Source: Mytilus trossulus | Taxonomy: Eukaryota > Mollusca > Bivalvia > Mytilida > Mytilidae | Reading direction: 5' to 3' | NCBI RefSeq assembly: GCF_036588685.1 | Contig: NC_086386.1 | Span: 37,049,383-37,113,382, forward strand | Length of the DNA: 64,000 nt | In this document: positions 45,000-56,579 of the stretch, in pieces | Position numbering within the stretch: position 1 is the first letter of the stretch | Layout of the letters: every line of letters starts with the position of its first letter | Program-made: the position numbers and the translations under genes | The notes under the pieces: model-generated | The model's input: only the letters and a program-made list of their open reading frames with translations | Database searches by the model: none | Told to the model about the DNA's origin: nothing

Positions 45000-46300
45000 A
45001 TTATCTACGGCACATGTGATAAGTATTCAAATCATACATTTTGGTATAGTAAGCATGGTATGGTTGTCAATGAACACATACAGCTAGTCTTGTACCCACT
45101 CGGAATTGGTCATTTTGAAACTATATACCAAAAACTATTGTGTCTCCTATTTGCTTCTGTTCTACTATTTCTAATTATAAGAATGGGATAAATTTATAGC
45201 ATGATAAAATATGAATAAGACCAAAGACAATTTATCAACTTCACAGAGCCGCCCCGTCTGAATCCGCAAAACAAAGTCCTTGGTACAAACTTCAACTAGA
45301 ATTATTGGTGCTCTTTGAAATAATATTTTTTTACGTTTCAGTCGATATTGCCATTTTGATTTTAAAGCGAATATTATGTATTACGTTGAATCTGTGCACT
45401 TTAACTATACTGAACCCTTTATAAAATGTCAAATAGGGATTTAAATGTACTCGATTATTAATTGGATACATCAAAACTCGCCAATGATACGATAAAGGGC
45501 TCCATATTGTGAGCATCAGATGCGCCTTTCGTTTCCATAAGACTCAACAGTTGAGCTTGAATCAAAAAATTAGAAGACCAAACTTCACAAACCAAAATAC
45601 CGGAATGTTTTACCAATTCGACGAGAGCATTCTTTGCCCTGGGAAAAAATAACTTTTGTATTTAAAACACTACCAATATGCACAATAAATGTAAAGGAAA
45701 TTAACATATTAGTGAAAACAAATTCTCACACACAAGTGTGGCTACTGGGCTGGTGATACTCTCGTGGACAAAAAAAGTGTATGTAAAATTGCACTGCAGG
45801 CTACAGCTATACAGATCTTGTGCGACCACCAATGGATGATAATAAGCATCTCAGATGAAAGCAGATATTGCATTGTAACTGAGGATGGTAAGAAAAGAAT
45901 CTGGCAAAGAGGAAATTCATAAACAGCTAACAGGTATATTGCGTTATATACATAATTTGTTTCAATGTTATGCGGTATGTTGTTTTGGTTTAACAAGAAA
46001 TATGCAGTTCGGTATGAAACATACACGTGCACACATAACTACATCAACAAGACAATATTTGAAGCACATTAACATTGTTTTCATGCCATTTCTTGCCCTT
46101 ATAACATATTGTAATTCAACTCCACATATTCAGAATTAATTACAAAGAAAGCAGTTAGAACGTAGAACAACCAAGATCAAAACTGCACGTAAACTAAGAA
46201 CGACCAAACTTGAGAGTGTTGTCCGTTATTCCAATAGTATTCAACATCCGCTCATACAGATCATGCATATGTGCGTCTATGTCCTCATCAAACGTGTATT
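45000..46300. other. Intergenic DNA, one family C relic, no gene seen
   Basis: 45510-45600 is a divergent family C copy (CATCAGATGCGCCTTTCGTT, GACTCAACAGTTGAGCTTG). The rest has no recognisable gene. The overlapping frames at 45742-46032 (-) and 45885-46139 (+) contain no known motif. Confidence 0.4.
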
Positions 46301-46304
46301 ATTG

Positions 46305-46877
46305 ACTTAAAGTCATATGAAACGAACGAGTGGTGAAAAATAATGTTTATCTAATTCTTGAACCAATGCATGTATATATCATAAACTTAGTCCTCTGTGC
46401 ACGATTTTATCATTATTTTCGCAAATAAATCATATAATCGTCAATTTTTTTTCTCTCTGTTTGTTATGATTTAACAAATATCGCTGCTAATTAAATGCCG
46501 TGTTTTGAAGCCGAGTTTTACCGATTGCCACCTTATAGTAAACAAATCACAAAAAGCATGGACATTGAGCGCGTGTTTAACATGTATAATCAGATATTTG
46601 TTTATTTCAATGACAGATCCATGCGTATTGCGATCACCGGATTTTTACGAGTAGGGTAACGCTCGGGTCACTATGCATACGGAAAACATGTCGGCGAATT
46701 GCTTCCTGGAAGCAAGCAATTAAAAATAAGTAAACTTCTTCTAAATGTGGACAAATTTAAGAATTTTCCTCAGAAAAAAAAGTATATGTCCTTAAGTTGT
46801 ATAATGAAAACTATCCATTTAGTTATAAAAAACATATGCATATTTTTTTTAAGTTGAGGTTTCTTATGACTTTAAGT
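46305..46877. mobile_element. MITE, 573 bp (TIR ACTTAAAGTCATATGAAAC)
   Basis: The left end ACTTAAAGTCATATGAAAC (46305-46323) is matched in reverse by GTTTCTTATGACTTTAAGT (46859-46877), with one mismatch in 19. The interior is AT-rich and non-coding. The superfamily is not assigned. Confidence 0.8.
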
Positions 46878-47830
46878 TATATAGGTTAAACGAATCTGTA
46901 ATAAGTTTATCAACTTAACATTCAACACCATGTTGCATATACCAACGAGTTTAATTCATGCCCTTAAGTTAATGATAAATATATCAAATTTCAAAACTCA
47001 ATATGTTTGCGATTCCTTGATTTGATATGATTGTTTCTTTTTCTGTGCAGTATATAGATGTTTACGTCATCAGATAAATCATACCTGAGCTTCATACACC
47101 TTTAATGTTTTAACCTATATCGTTCATTATTGTATTAAGTGGGATTGCAGTCTGTCAATTGCTGTAAGTATCTAAAAACATATGATATTACAAATTTTAG
47201 ATTAAGTTGAATGTATTTTAAACTGATTTTTTTGTAATAGAAAATCATTACCTTATTAAAATCTACAGAAAAAGCGTGTTACTGATCTTTTTGTAAAAAC
47301 CCCGTACTCTATTACGCCGATATCATTTTCTGTATTTAAAATTCCCGTAATCCTTTTTGAATGTATAAGAAAAACCCAGTGTTTTCTTAACCAGATGTTA
47401 TTCAAATAATTCTATATATGTGACCCGCCATGACATTTGCAGGCTTATGGAGGTAGAACTTCGTTGTTAGAAAAATTAAAAACATGATAAATATTGAGAT
47501 TCAATGAAATACGTTTTTGTGAAGAAGAGATAAACACTTTCCTTGGCTCTTTTTGCTGACGCCGAACTATAAATCATTTATAAGTTTTGAAGAAGTTTTA
47601 CTTTATCGTTTGAAGTGAAAAATATTTGAATCTACATTTTAAATTGATTAACAAACAAAATCAAATTTCTGCTCTATAGATTTCCTTTCATAAATGAAAT
47701 CTGATATATATCCCTAACAAATGCACCGTATAAAATGCATATAAGAGAACACCTACTTATAAACTGTTACGCGTCGCATACTAAGTATAGAGACATGCAT
47801 AATAAATCTAAATCAAAAAAAGGAATTCTT

Positions 47831-47890
47831 GTCAGTTTGTTTTAGATTTATGAGTTTGACTGTCCCTTTGGTATCTTTCGTCCCTCTTTT
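47831..47890 (+). mobile_element. Retroelement family A, 60-bp 3' end insertion
   Basis: GTCAGTTTGTTTTAGATTTA to TTTCGTCCCTCTTTT is the last 60 bp of family A. Unit B of the tandem repeat reads GGAATTCTT|AAAGCT with nothing between (49927/49928), so both edges of the insert are exact. Extreme 5' truncation with a fixed 3' end fits target-primed reverse transcription. Confidence 0.9.
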
Positions 47891-48013
47891 AAAGCTCACT
47901 TTGACAAATTTTAAACTAACTTCATTTCAACAAGTTTAAATTAAAATAGAGCTACAAAATATAAATAAATGCTCTGCTCTATAAATTTTCTTTCATAAAT
48001 GGAGTCTGAAATA

Positions 48014-49787
48014 TTGTAATGACTTGGCCAAGCGAAATTCCTTGGAAAACATGTGTATTTTCATTCAAGCACCTGTTATCGGCTATGATTCGATTTTGGG
48101 CTATTTTAAAGTTTGACACCGGTTCTCACCTTTTTAATTCAATTCATTATGCTTTCAGTGTTCTATGTAATCCGTTTTCAAAGTGTAAAACCATTTTTAT
48201 TGTTGTATAATTGAGATAACTTATGTAGTTAATTTTCACTTTCACTTCAACCGCCATTTCCGGCACAATGATTTGTGTGCATTGATTATGCAAATGAGCT
48301 GACCTTTGTGTAACCTCAGGTGAACTTTATGTACCACTAGCGTAAGACAGTGTATGAATACTGTAGCGGTTGTAGATCGATTATTACAAGGTTATTGTAT
48401 TAAAACTATACTGTTTGTGATTGTAAATTGTACTAAGATGATTTTTATGTCCCGTAAACATGTTGTTTACGTTTTTATGTACTAAATTCTAGCAATCGGG
48501 GATTATTTTCGTTCTTGTCAGGCCCGTTCACAGTTCCCCGTTCGTTTCCCCGTTAAGAACCGTTCGTTACCCCGATAGCTTCATCGGGGTATAAAAAGCT
48601 TGCACCTGTTTGTAAAGGGCCTCTTCCTCCTTAGTCAGACCTCCAGATATGTTGCCAGATTTTCGGTCAGTTGATACTGTCGATTTTTCAATATTCGCTG
48701 AAGAATCAAAAATGGATTTAATATAATTGTACATGTACATATAAATAGCTGGTCTATTTATTCAGGCTAGCTTTCATTTGCTAACCTGTTTCTTTGAGGT
48801 AAACGGATTAAAGTTACATGCCTTCCCCATTTCCCTTTTCCCCTCCCATTTTGTTAAGGACATTTTGTTAAGTATCCTGTTTGCTGAGATTTTCCAGCAT
48901 TCAGAGAGAATATTTGTAAATCCTGAATATTTGTTAGGTTAGGAATTGTAAGAAGCTAGAATAATTAAACTTCTTTTTAAATACTCTCAGTCTCATTGAT
49001 TGAAGTTTGTCTTCCTGTGCTTACTCCAGGAGGTTTAAGTCTAGTAAATAATATAACAAAGTACTGTTATTTTTAATGTGTAATTTATTAGAAGATGGCA
49101 TAGATATAATATATGTTAATGTTATAGCATATTTAATAGTTGGTTGAACACTGTAGCAAATAATTTAGAAAAAAAAAGTGTGTAATATTGTTTACTGAAC
49201 AATTCGTGAATTAACTGATAAAACATCTTTATGCTCACAATTATCTTACTTTTCCTTGCTGAAAACACATAATACACCATAGTTGTCCAACTGGTCTCTG
49301 ATTGTTGTCATTACACTGTCTCGCAAGAGAATAGATCTTCTTGTTAGACCGAGACAAGAGACTATTTGATTGTCAGATAGATAATATTCATTTGTGGAAT
49401 AGTCTGATGGTACTGTCCTGGAAGTTTCCACTTCTTGAGTGTTAGTTTATATGCGATTCCAGGTTATAGAGGTGCAGCCTCTATTTTACAGTGTAATGCT
49501 GTTCTATAAACTACATGATAGAAAATGCGTTTAGATACACAGACTTACGTATTTGAATATTCTTTACCCATATTGTTCTCGCAATTTGAGTTTCTTGTTA
49601 AATATAAAGTGAAGTTAATGTGTCAGAAGTATTTTAACCCTGTTGGTCCAGTAATATAAAGAACACCCGTGTTGAAACCATTCTCTGTTTTAGACTAGCT
49701 TATTCTAGTTTATGGAGGTTCCCTGTGTACCTGAAACACAGGTGGTGGCAGCAAAGTAAAAGACACCCGTTTGGCCAGTTATTACAA
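48014..49787. mobile_element. Inserted element 1774 bp, solo LTR or TIR element
   Basis: The ends are inverted: TTGTAATGACTTGGCCAAGCG at left and, in reverse from the right, TTGTAATAACTGGCCAAACG. Removing the element with one flanking TA (or ATAT) restores the uninterrupted sequence seen in unit A. If the ends are read as TG...CA, it would be a solo LTR. In support, a CCCCG-rich stretch leads to a TATA-like GGGGTATAAAAAGC at about 48585-48600, and GTGGTGGCAGCAAAG near the right end looks like a primer-binding site. If read with a TA duplication, it is a cut-and-paste element. No long frame is present. Confidence 0.6.
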
Positions 49788-50399
49788 TATATCCATAATA
49801 AATGCACCGTATCAAATGCATATATAATGAGAACACCTACTTATAAATTGTTACGCGTCGCATACTATGTTTAGAGACAAGCATGACAAATCTAAATTAA
49901 AAGACGAATTTAAAAAAAGGAATTCTTAAAGCTTACTTTGACAAATTTTAAACTAACTTCATTTCAACAAGTTTAAATTACATGTTCTAAAATAGAGCTA
50001 AATATTGTTTGTATTGTAGTAAATTTAAGACTTTGAAATTTTATTCAAATACGCTATTGAACATTACTAAGAGCCAATAAACACAATAATTTTGTATTTT
50101 ATAAACTAGTGCCTTCAATAAATAAAAGCCGTCATAGAACAGTCTCATTTTCATACCGATATTCGAAATGATTCGTTTCATTGCTTTTACAACAAATATG
50201 TCATAATAACATGACAGAGAGTTTTGTTTCGGAATATTCTAGATAAATATACAAAAAGCAAATTTTAGACAATGTATCCTCCTAAGCCTGGAAGTGGCTA
50301 GTCACATATAGTTAACGGCGTTTTTCTTACAATGACGTTCTACCTCCATAAGCCTGGATATATCGTGGCTGGTCACATATTTGTACTGCCATAAAAAGA

Positions 50400-51040
50400 A
50401 ATCATAGTATTTGATTAAGGTTGCTGTTCAGTGAGAGCAAAGGCTCCATGTAAAAGGCCTTTAACATAATGTTTTATATATTTTGACTTGGATATAGAGT
50501 TGTCTTATTAGTACTCACAACAAATCGTCTTATGTATATACATTTTAAACACTTAAAATCCCTCAAAATTGGTAATTTTGATATGTAATAGGCTAGTTTA
50601 AAAACTATATGATAGAATTACATAAAGTTTATACCACGGCGTAGTGAAATTCATAACGGTTATTAGAGATCTAAAATAAAAGGACAACGTTTTGTCTGAC
50701 TTTAGAAGACTTACATTTTGAACTGCAACTTTCGGCTCTCATTTAAATAATAAGAACAAATATCGTCATATATAATTAGAAATATGTAAAACCAAAAGAT
50801 AGTTTTTCGTAAAGATATTGAATAGCTATGAAGTCCTAACCTACATGTTAAAAAGATAATCTGAATCAGCGAATTTTGAAGTGCCGTTTATATTTTGTTT
50901 CTCAACTCCTCAGAACAATATTTGTTGAAGGTATTATGGTGTAATAGTTCGTAATATTGATCTACATAAATAAAGTGTTATTTTAGGAGTATTTATGCAA
51001 ATCTCAAGGTTGAAACGAAATCATGACATTTCTTTAGAAA
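50400..51040. other. Intergenic DNA, no gene seen
   Basis: AT-rich. A short fragment near 50495-50530 (GAGTTGTCTTATTAGTACTC) is a degenerate piece of family B in reverse. Nothing else was recognised. Confidence 0.4.
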
Positions 51041-51775
51041 GACTAGAACACACCCGTGATATCACGGATCCGAGACTGAATTAAAGTATATAACTATGCG
51101 CAAGCCTTATTTTAGTATTAGTATTGTCATCTGATAAAGTCATGGCGATTATAAGATATACAGTTTTTCTCTGCTTTCAAGTTTTTCTGTTTGAACCCGT
51201 CGAACTGAAACAATAATATTAATTATTTGGAAAACAAAAGGTCCTGGAACGGGGTATTTTTTTAATCAACAGCATTGTCCTATATAAGTTATAAATAAAG
51301 TTGAATTCTTTGCGTCGCTGTTTTACGTCATGCCCACTAACAAATTGAAAACTGTACCTATACGCCTTATTTTTAGTTCAGATTTTTAGTATTCGTATTG
51401 TTATCTTAGAAAGTCTTACTGAATAAAATACTACAATAGGTAACAATTTGACAATTTAGTAGTGTCAACCCTGTGGTTATGACCCGTGTATATAGCATAT
51501 TAATCCTGAATACAACGTTTGGTGGTGCGCCTGTCAGATGCGGAACGTACAGATAAGGTAATAGGTAACAGTTGAATATACTATTGGTATCGGTAGCGGA
51601 CTCTACCCGGAACTTCTTAATTATTGGCAATATTAATTACGTGGAAAACAAAAGGGCCTGGAGTGGTGTAATTTTTCATCTACACCTTTGTACTATATTA
51701 TTTATATATAAAGTTGAATTCTGTGATTCGTCGTTTTTACGTGATGACGGCTGACAAATTGGACCTCGTAATTTT
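51040..51775 (+). repeat. Diverged tandem duplication with a perfect palindrome
   Basis: 51214-51346 and 51629-51762 align (AATATTAATTA then TGGAAAACAAAAGG, CCTGGA, AAAGTTGAATTCT, TTTTACGTNATG, AACAAATTG), offset by about 415 bp. At the left edge lies the perfect palindrome CCGTGATATCACGG (51054-51067). The words ACACCCGTGATATCACGG are familiar to me from mussel repeats. Non-coding. Confidence 0.6.
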
Positions 51776-52146
51776 AGTATTATAGATGTAATCGATCCGT
51801 TCAACGTACATGTATACATACGAAACAAAGAAAGAATCTCACAAGATGATCCCGAATCACTTATTTAATAAGAGGTGAACCTCCTAACTAACTTTTACTA
51901 TTTCTTTCATTTTTCTTTCAGTTTAAATCTTTTAACTCAAAGTTTTTATCAAGGTAAAATTATTAGGAACTCTTGCAGTTCATTTTATTATATTTTTCGT
52001 GTTTAACATTCCTGTGCAATAACTAAATTGAAATTTTTACCAATAAAAAAACCCAAACAAGAACGGTTGAATGGATGTTTTACTTGTTTTTTAAGAAAAT
52101 AGTTGAAGTTTAATATAAATTGAATTTCGGCAGATTGTCAATATAA

Positions 52147-52430
52147 AAAAGGAGATGTGGTATGATTTCCAATGAGACAACTCTCCACAAGAGATCAAAA
52201 CGACACAGGCATTAACAACTATAAGTCACCGTACGGCCTTCAACAATGAGCAAAGCCCATAGTGCATAGTCAGCTATAAAATGACCCGAAATGACAATGT
52301 AAAACAATTCAAACGAGAAAACTAACGTCCGTATTTATATAAAAAAAATGAACGAAAAACAAGTATCTAACGCATCAACAAACAACAACCACTGAATTAC
52401 AGGCTCCGGACTTGGGACAGGCACATTACT
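52147..52430 (+). repeat. Dispersed repeat family B, copy 3
   Basis: GGAGATGTGGTATGATTTCC to CTTGGGACAGGCACATTAC matches 18363-18660 throughout, with scattered substitutions and small deletions. Confidence 0.8.
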
Positions 52431-53200
52431 CCCTATATATTGTTTCAATAATCATAGAACACAATGACAGCGATTTTACTGTAAAAATCAGCTTATATTT
52501 AACAAACTTTATAAAGTTGCACTAGTGAAATATAAATCCTTGAGAAAATCCCTTCCTTTTCGGGAAAATTTACGCGTATCATTTTATCACAGCAATATAG
52601 TAATAACAAAGCTGATTTGTTTGCTTCTTTGTTTATTTATTGACGTCGGAAGTAAACGTTTATTTGAAACAAAATGTTTTATCCCTTATTGTCAATGTAA
52701 ACTTCAGGTATAAAATATGGTGCACTGGACTTCAGTTTTATACAGAATTCTCTCCCCCAAATGAGTGGTCTTTGATTATGTTTTTCCATTGATAAGTTTG
52801 ACACATATACTTTTTGTCCTTTTTAATTATATTAACGCATTGAGTTTGTATTTGGTTTCTATGTTTCAATGTTTAGGCTTCGAGCATTACGGAAGACATT
52901 TTGAGTGTTAAAGGTATCTAAATGTACGGTCTAAATCAACAAAACAACGGAACAAATGATACGATATCTCGTTTGTAATGCGGATTCAAAAGATATAACT
53001 CATATTTTAAACCAAAATTTTGATGAGAAAAAATGATTTAGTTAGGCTTTTCAATAATTTGCTGCAAATCTCTAAATAGAGTATATGTGTATTAGTTGTT
53101 ATTATGTGATGTATTATTTCTTAGGCCACAAATATTAAAGTAAATTCCTTGCATATTGGCCATTTCGTTTAGTAATAGTCCATGCACTGTTTCTATTTCA
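52430..53200. other. TLR-B upstream DNA with the coding-exon splice acceptor
   Basis: No gene was recognised. The pyrimidine-rich TTTCTATTTCAG ending at 53201 aligns with the TLR-A acceptor ending at 32943, which shows that both genes have an intron in the 5' UTR directly before the coding exon. Confidence 0.45.
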
Positions 53201-53205
53201 GAAAT

Positions 53206-55691
53206 ATGGCAACTAAACAACTTACTCTCCTTGTTGCGTGTTTTATTCTGATGATGGAAGTAAACGGACAGTTGAAAACAACATGTTACTTTAATACAAA
53301 ATGTCGATGTAAATCTTTAAATGTGACGTATGTCAAGGTCGATTGTTCAAACCTAAGCTTAAATTATATCCCGAAACTGCCAGAAAACGTGTGCAGTGTT
53401 GATTTAAGCAACAACAATATATCTGATATACCGGAATATCATTTTGAGGATAACAATGGCTTACATGAAATTAACCTTTCACAAAACAAATTACACTTTC
53501 TCAAAAAAGAAATGTTTGCTGGGCTGGACAGTGTTTTAAAGCTTCAGATAAACAATAATAATATTACTAAAACAACCAACGATGATGTGTTTTTATATCT
53601 ACGAACATTATCATACTTAGATGTTAAGAGGAATAATATTAGCTGGAGCAATCACAACGTTACATTTCCTCCATCTTTACTCACATTGAAGATTGATTAC
53701 AATTCGTCTCAAGAAAACTTCCCTGAAATGCCACATCTACAGACTCTGGACGTCTCTGGGACATCTGGAGACTGCTACATGCACATCGTGAAACCAGACA
53801 CTTTTAGATTTGTACCATCAATATATGAATTAGATATTTCTGCTTGTAAAGTGAATTACGCATACAATGGTTCATTTAGATTTATGAGAAACTTATCAAC
53901 TTTAGATATATCTTTTAACAGATGCCTTAAGTTTGATGGATTAGAAAATGTCACAATTGACCTTCCATTCACGTCTATCAAAGTTCTGAAATTTAATAAA
54001 ATTCATAAAACATTTCAAATGAATACAAAAGTTTTGAAACAACATTTATCGCAATTAAGATATACAAACTTGGAAGAAATTCATGGTGACAGCAACAGAA
54101 TCCAGCTCATTGAAGCTGGAGCTGTTGGACAACTTCCCTCTTCCATTCGTAAACTCTTTGTGTCCGACAATGAATTTTCGTATGGACAATATATTTCCGA
54201 ATTTATATTTACGCAAGTTGAATTTGTAAATGCGTCGTTTCTGTTCAATTCGCGAAGTAACAACGGGGAGGAAGAAAAATGCGAGCGTTCTGATAAATCA
54301 TGTTGTAATCAGTTTTGTGAACATACACCTGTAGAAACAATATCTCGATTTGAAACTTCTTGGAAATTCTTGCCAATTCCTCGTAACCTGAAAACAGTCT
54401 TTTACAACGATTGTTTTCTTCGCTATGAAATCCCACAGTATACAGTTTCCGAAAATATAATAGAGTACGTAGATTTAAGTCATAATATTTTCTATTCATG
54501 GATAGGTGCTCTTTTAACTTTCAATCATTTGCATTTTTTAGATCTATCTAATAACTTATGCTCAAATGTGTCAAAGGTATTTTTTAAAAGCGTTCCGAAT
54601 GTGACAACTTTACTCGTACAAAATAATCTACTTGGATTTGTTCTGCCCGCTGACACCGAGGGCGAAATAATGCAGCATATGCCAGCCCTTCAATTTGTAA
54701 ATTTTGCAGAAAATAGTTTATCATATAATTTTTTTAGATCTCAGTTCAATTTGACAGAGTTGAAATTATCAGGAAATATGTTGGAAAATATTACCTTTCA
54801 AATAAATCACATGAAACAATTGTCAAATTTAGACCTTTCTAATAATAGAATTTCTAGTTTAGATGAATATGCTCGTGATCATTTGGAAGAAGTTTACACA
54901 GTGAAAAACAATTTCACCATTGATATAAGTGGCAATCCGTTAAAATGCAATTGCGAAGCAACATAATTTGTAAAGTGGATGTCAATGACGCAAATCAAAT
55001 TTCACAGCATAAATAAAACCTAGTGTCTGATGTCAAATGGAGTCCAAGAATCACTATGGAAATCATATAGAATTTATGAGAAGCTTAAGATGGAATGTTC
55101 GTCGTATTCATCTTTGATTGTTGGCACAGTTATATCATTGGTCATTTTTCTGTTTGTTTTAATTTGGGGCATATGTTACCGCAACAGGTGGCGTTTGCGA
55201 TATACGTATTACATGGTAAAAAATAAATATCAAGTGCAAAATAAAGAAAAACTTGATAATGACAACGATTATGAGTACGATGCTTTTATATCCTACGAAA
55301 ACAATGACCGATTTTTCGTTCATGACAAACTTTTGCATTGTCTAGAAAGCCAGGCTGGGTTGAAGCTGTGTATACATAAAAGAGATTTTCTACCTGGAAA
55401 TGACATTGCAGCAAACATCACAACAGCCGTAAAGTGGTTATTGTTATGTCCCAAAATTATCTGGATTCGTATTGGTGTATGTTTGAATACAACATGGCGA
55501 AAGTGGAAAGTATTTATTCTAGAAATAAGGAAAACATATTATTTTTAGTATTTCTAGAGCAAATGGCAGCAAAGGATTTACCAATGATGGTTTTGGAGCT
55601 AGTTCAATCCCACTCTTACATCGAGTACCCAAACGATGAATTTGGTGATGCCGTGTTTTGGAATAAATTAAGGGAAGTTTTATCGCAGTAA
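53206..55691 (+). pseudogene. Toll-like receptor B, broken after the ectodomain
   Basis: Paralogue of TLR-A on the same strand. The ATG at 53206 follows the splice acceptor by 4 nt and opens a good signal peptide (LTLLVACFILMMEVNG). An ATG at 53182 lies before the acceptor and is probably intronic. The frame is open for 586 codons: LRRNT, the full run of leucine-rich repeats, and the start of LRRCT (NPLKCNCEAT). TAA at 54964-54966 replaces a Glu codon. A second stop, TAG, is at 55021-55023. A 13-nt deletion at 55421/55422 shifts the frame in the TIR domain after box 2 (RDFLPGNDI). The membrane helix (SLIVGTVISLVIFLFVLIWG), YDAFISY and the FWNKLREVLSQ end remain readable in pieces. Any translation would give a secreted ectodomain without membrane anchor or TIR. 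The downstream parts are still very similar to TLR-A, so the breaks look recent. Confidence 0.92.
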
Positions 55692-55699
55692 CCAGTTTT

Positions 55700-56200
55700 T
55701 CGTTTCCCACGACTAACTGAAATACTAAATATATACATGGTGTAAGGCATACTTACATGTGAATATTATTTCAAACTGTAATTCATATTAACTTTTTTCA
55801 AATTTAGTTAGAGTATAGAATAATCAAGTAGTTTGATTGAATTTAAAACAAATAGATGTTCGAAGTCTTTAAAACAATTTGAATATAATATGCAATAAGC
55901 TTATTGAAAGTCTCTTTCTTTAAATCACAACGATAACAAAAGAGAATCGGAGATATCAAATAGAGATTTGAAAAGGATATCCTTGAAAGCGTTAGTTTAA
56001 ATATAATAAGATTTTCTTATTTTCTTATTTTAAGTTTATTAGTATTTTATGATATTTCAGTGGTTTGCTACCCTGAAGGTTCATAAATCAATATTAATTT
56101 TTAAGACAGACAGCTAGATACCATAAACATACTACGTATACACAAGCCAGAGTCTGAGCTTGATTTGCTATATGATATATGATATAAAAACTAAACTGAC
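55700..56200. other. TLR-B 3' flank, no further gene
   Basis: The first 60 bp match the TLR-A flank on either side of its insertion. The remainder is AT-rich with no recognised feature. Confidence 0.4.
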
Positions 56201-56560
56201 GAAAAAATGTCATTTATTCAAAATCATAAAATGCAAAAAATACATATTGTCAAAATTTCATAGATTTCTATTAACTTAAACTAAAGTTATAGTGCGAAAA
56301 CCAAGAAAATGCTTATTTGGGCCCTTTTTGGCCCCTAATTCCTAAAATGTTGGGACCAAAACTCCCAAAATCAATACAAACCTTCCTTTTATGGTCATAA
56401 ACCTTGTGTTAAAATTTCATAGATTTATATCCACTTTTACTAAAGTTAGAGTGCGAAAACTAAAAGTATTCGGACGACGACGACGACAACTACGACGACG
56501 ACGACGACGCAGACGACGACGCCAACGTGATAGCAATATACGACGAAAATTTTTTCAAAA
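56200..56560 (+). repeat. Dispersed repeat ending in a GAC microsatellite
   Basis: Two related subunits contain AAAATTTCATAGATTT, ACTAAAGTTATAGTGCGAAA and GGGCCCTTTTTGGCCCCTAA. The block ends in an imperfect (GAC)n run at about 56472-56522, followed by GCCAACGTGATAGCAATATA. I recall the same order in other mussel sequence. The Arg-rich or Val-rich frames crossing it come from the triplet run. Confidence 0.75.
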
Positions 56561-56579
56561 TTTGCGGTCGTATAATAAA

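Larger units (their letters stand above)
47668..50010 (+). repeat. Tandem duplicate of about 240-300 bp, both units interrupted
   Basis: Unit A (47668-47967) and unit B (47974-48013 plus 49788-50010) share TGCTCTATARATTTNCTTTC, AATGCACCGTAT, GAGAACACCTACTTATAAA, TTACGCGTCGCATACTA and ACTTCATTTCAACAAGTTTA. Unit A contains a 60-bp insert that unit B lacks. Unit B contains a 1.77-kb insert that unit A lacks. Each unit therefore serves as the empty site for the other. Confidence 0.8.
47417..50379. mobile_element. TIR element about 2.96 kb with nested insertions
   Basis: The left end TATGTGACCCGCCATGACAT, followed by CAGGCTTATGGAGGTAGAAC, pairs with the right end at about 50325-50379. That end reads in reverse as TATGTGACCAGCCACGATAT then CAGGCTTATGGAGGTAGAAC. 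The ends are about 55 bp with a few mismatches. A second, shorter copy of the right end lies just inside (50280-50310). No transposase frame is visible. Inside are a tandem duplication and two later insertions, listed separately. It lies between the TLR paralogues. Confidence 0.65.

Noticed and set aside
53182..53205. ATG at 53182 as the TLR-B start
   Set aside because: It lies before the TTTCTATTTCAG acceptor that aligns with TLR-A, so it is probably intronic. The ATG at 53206 gives a clean signal peptide.
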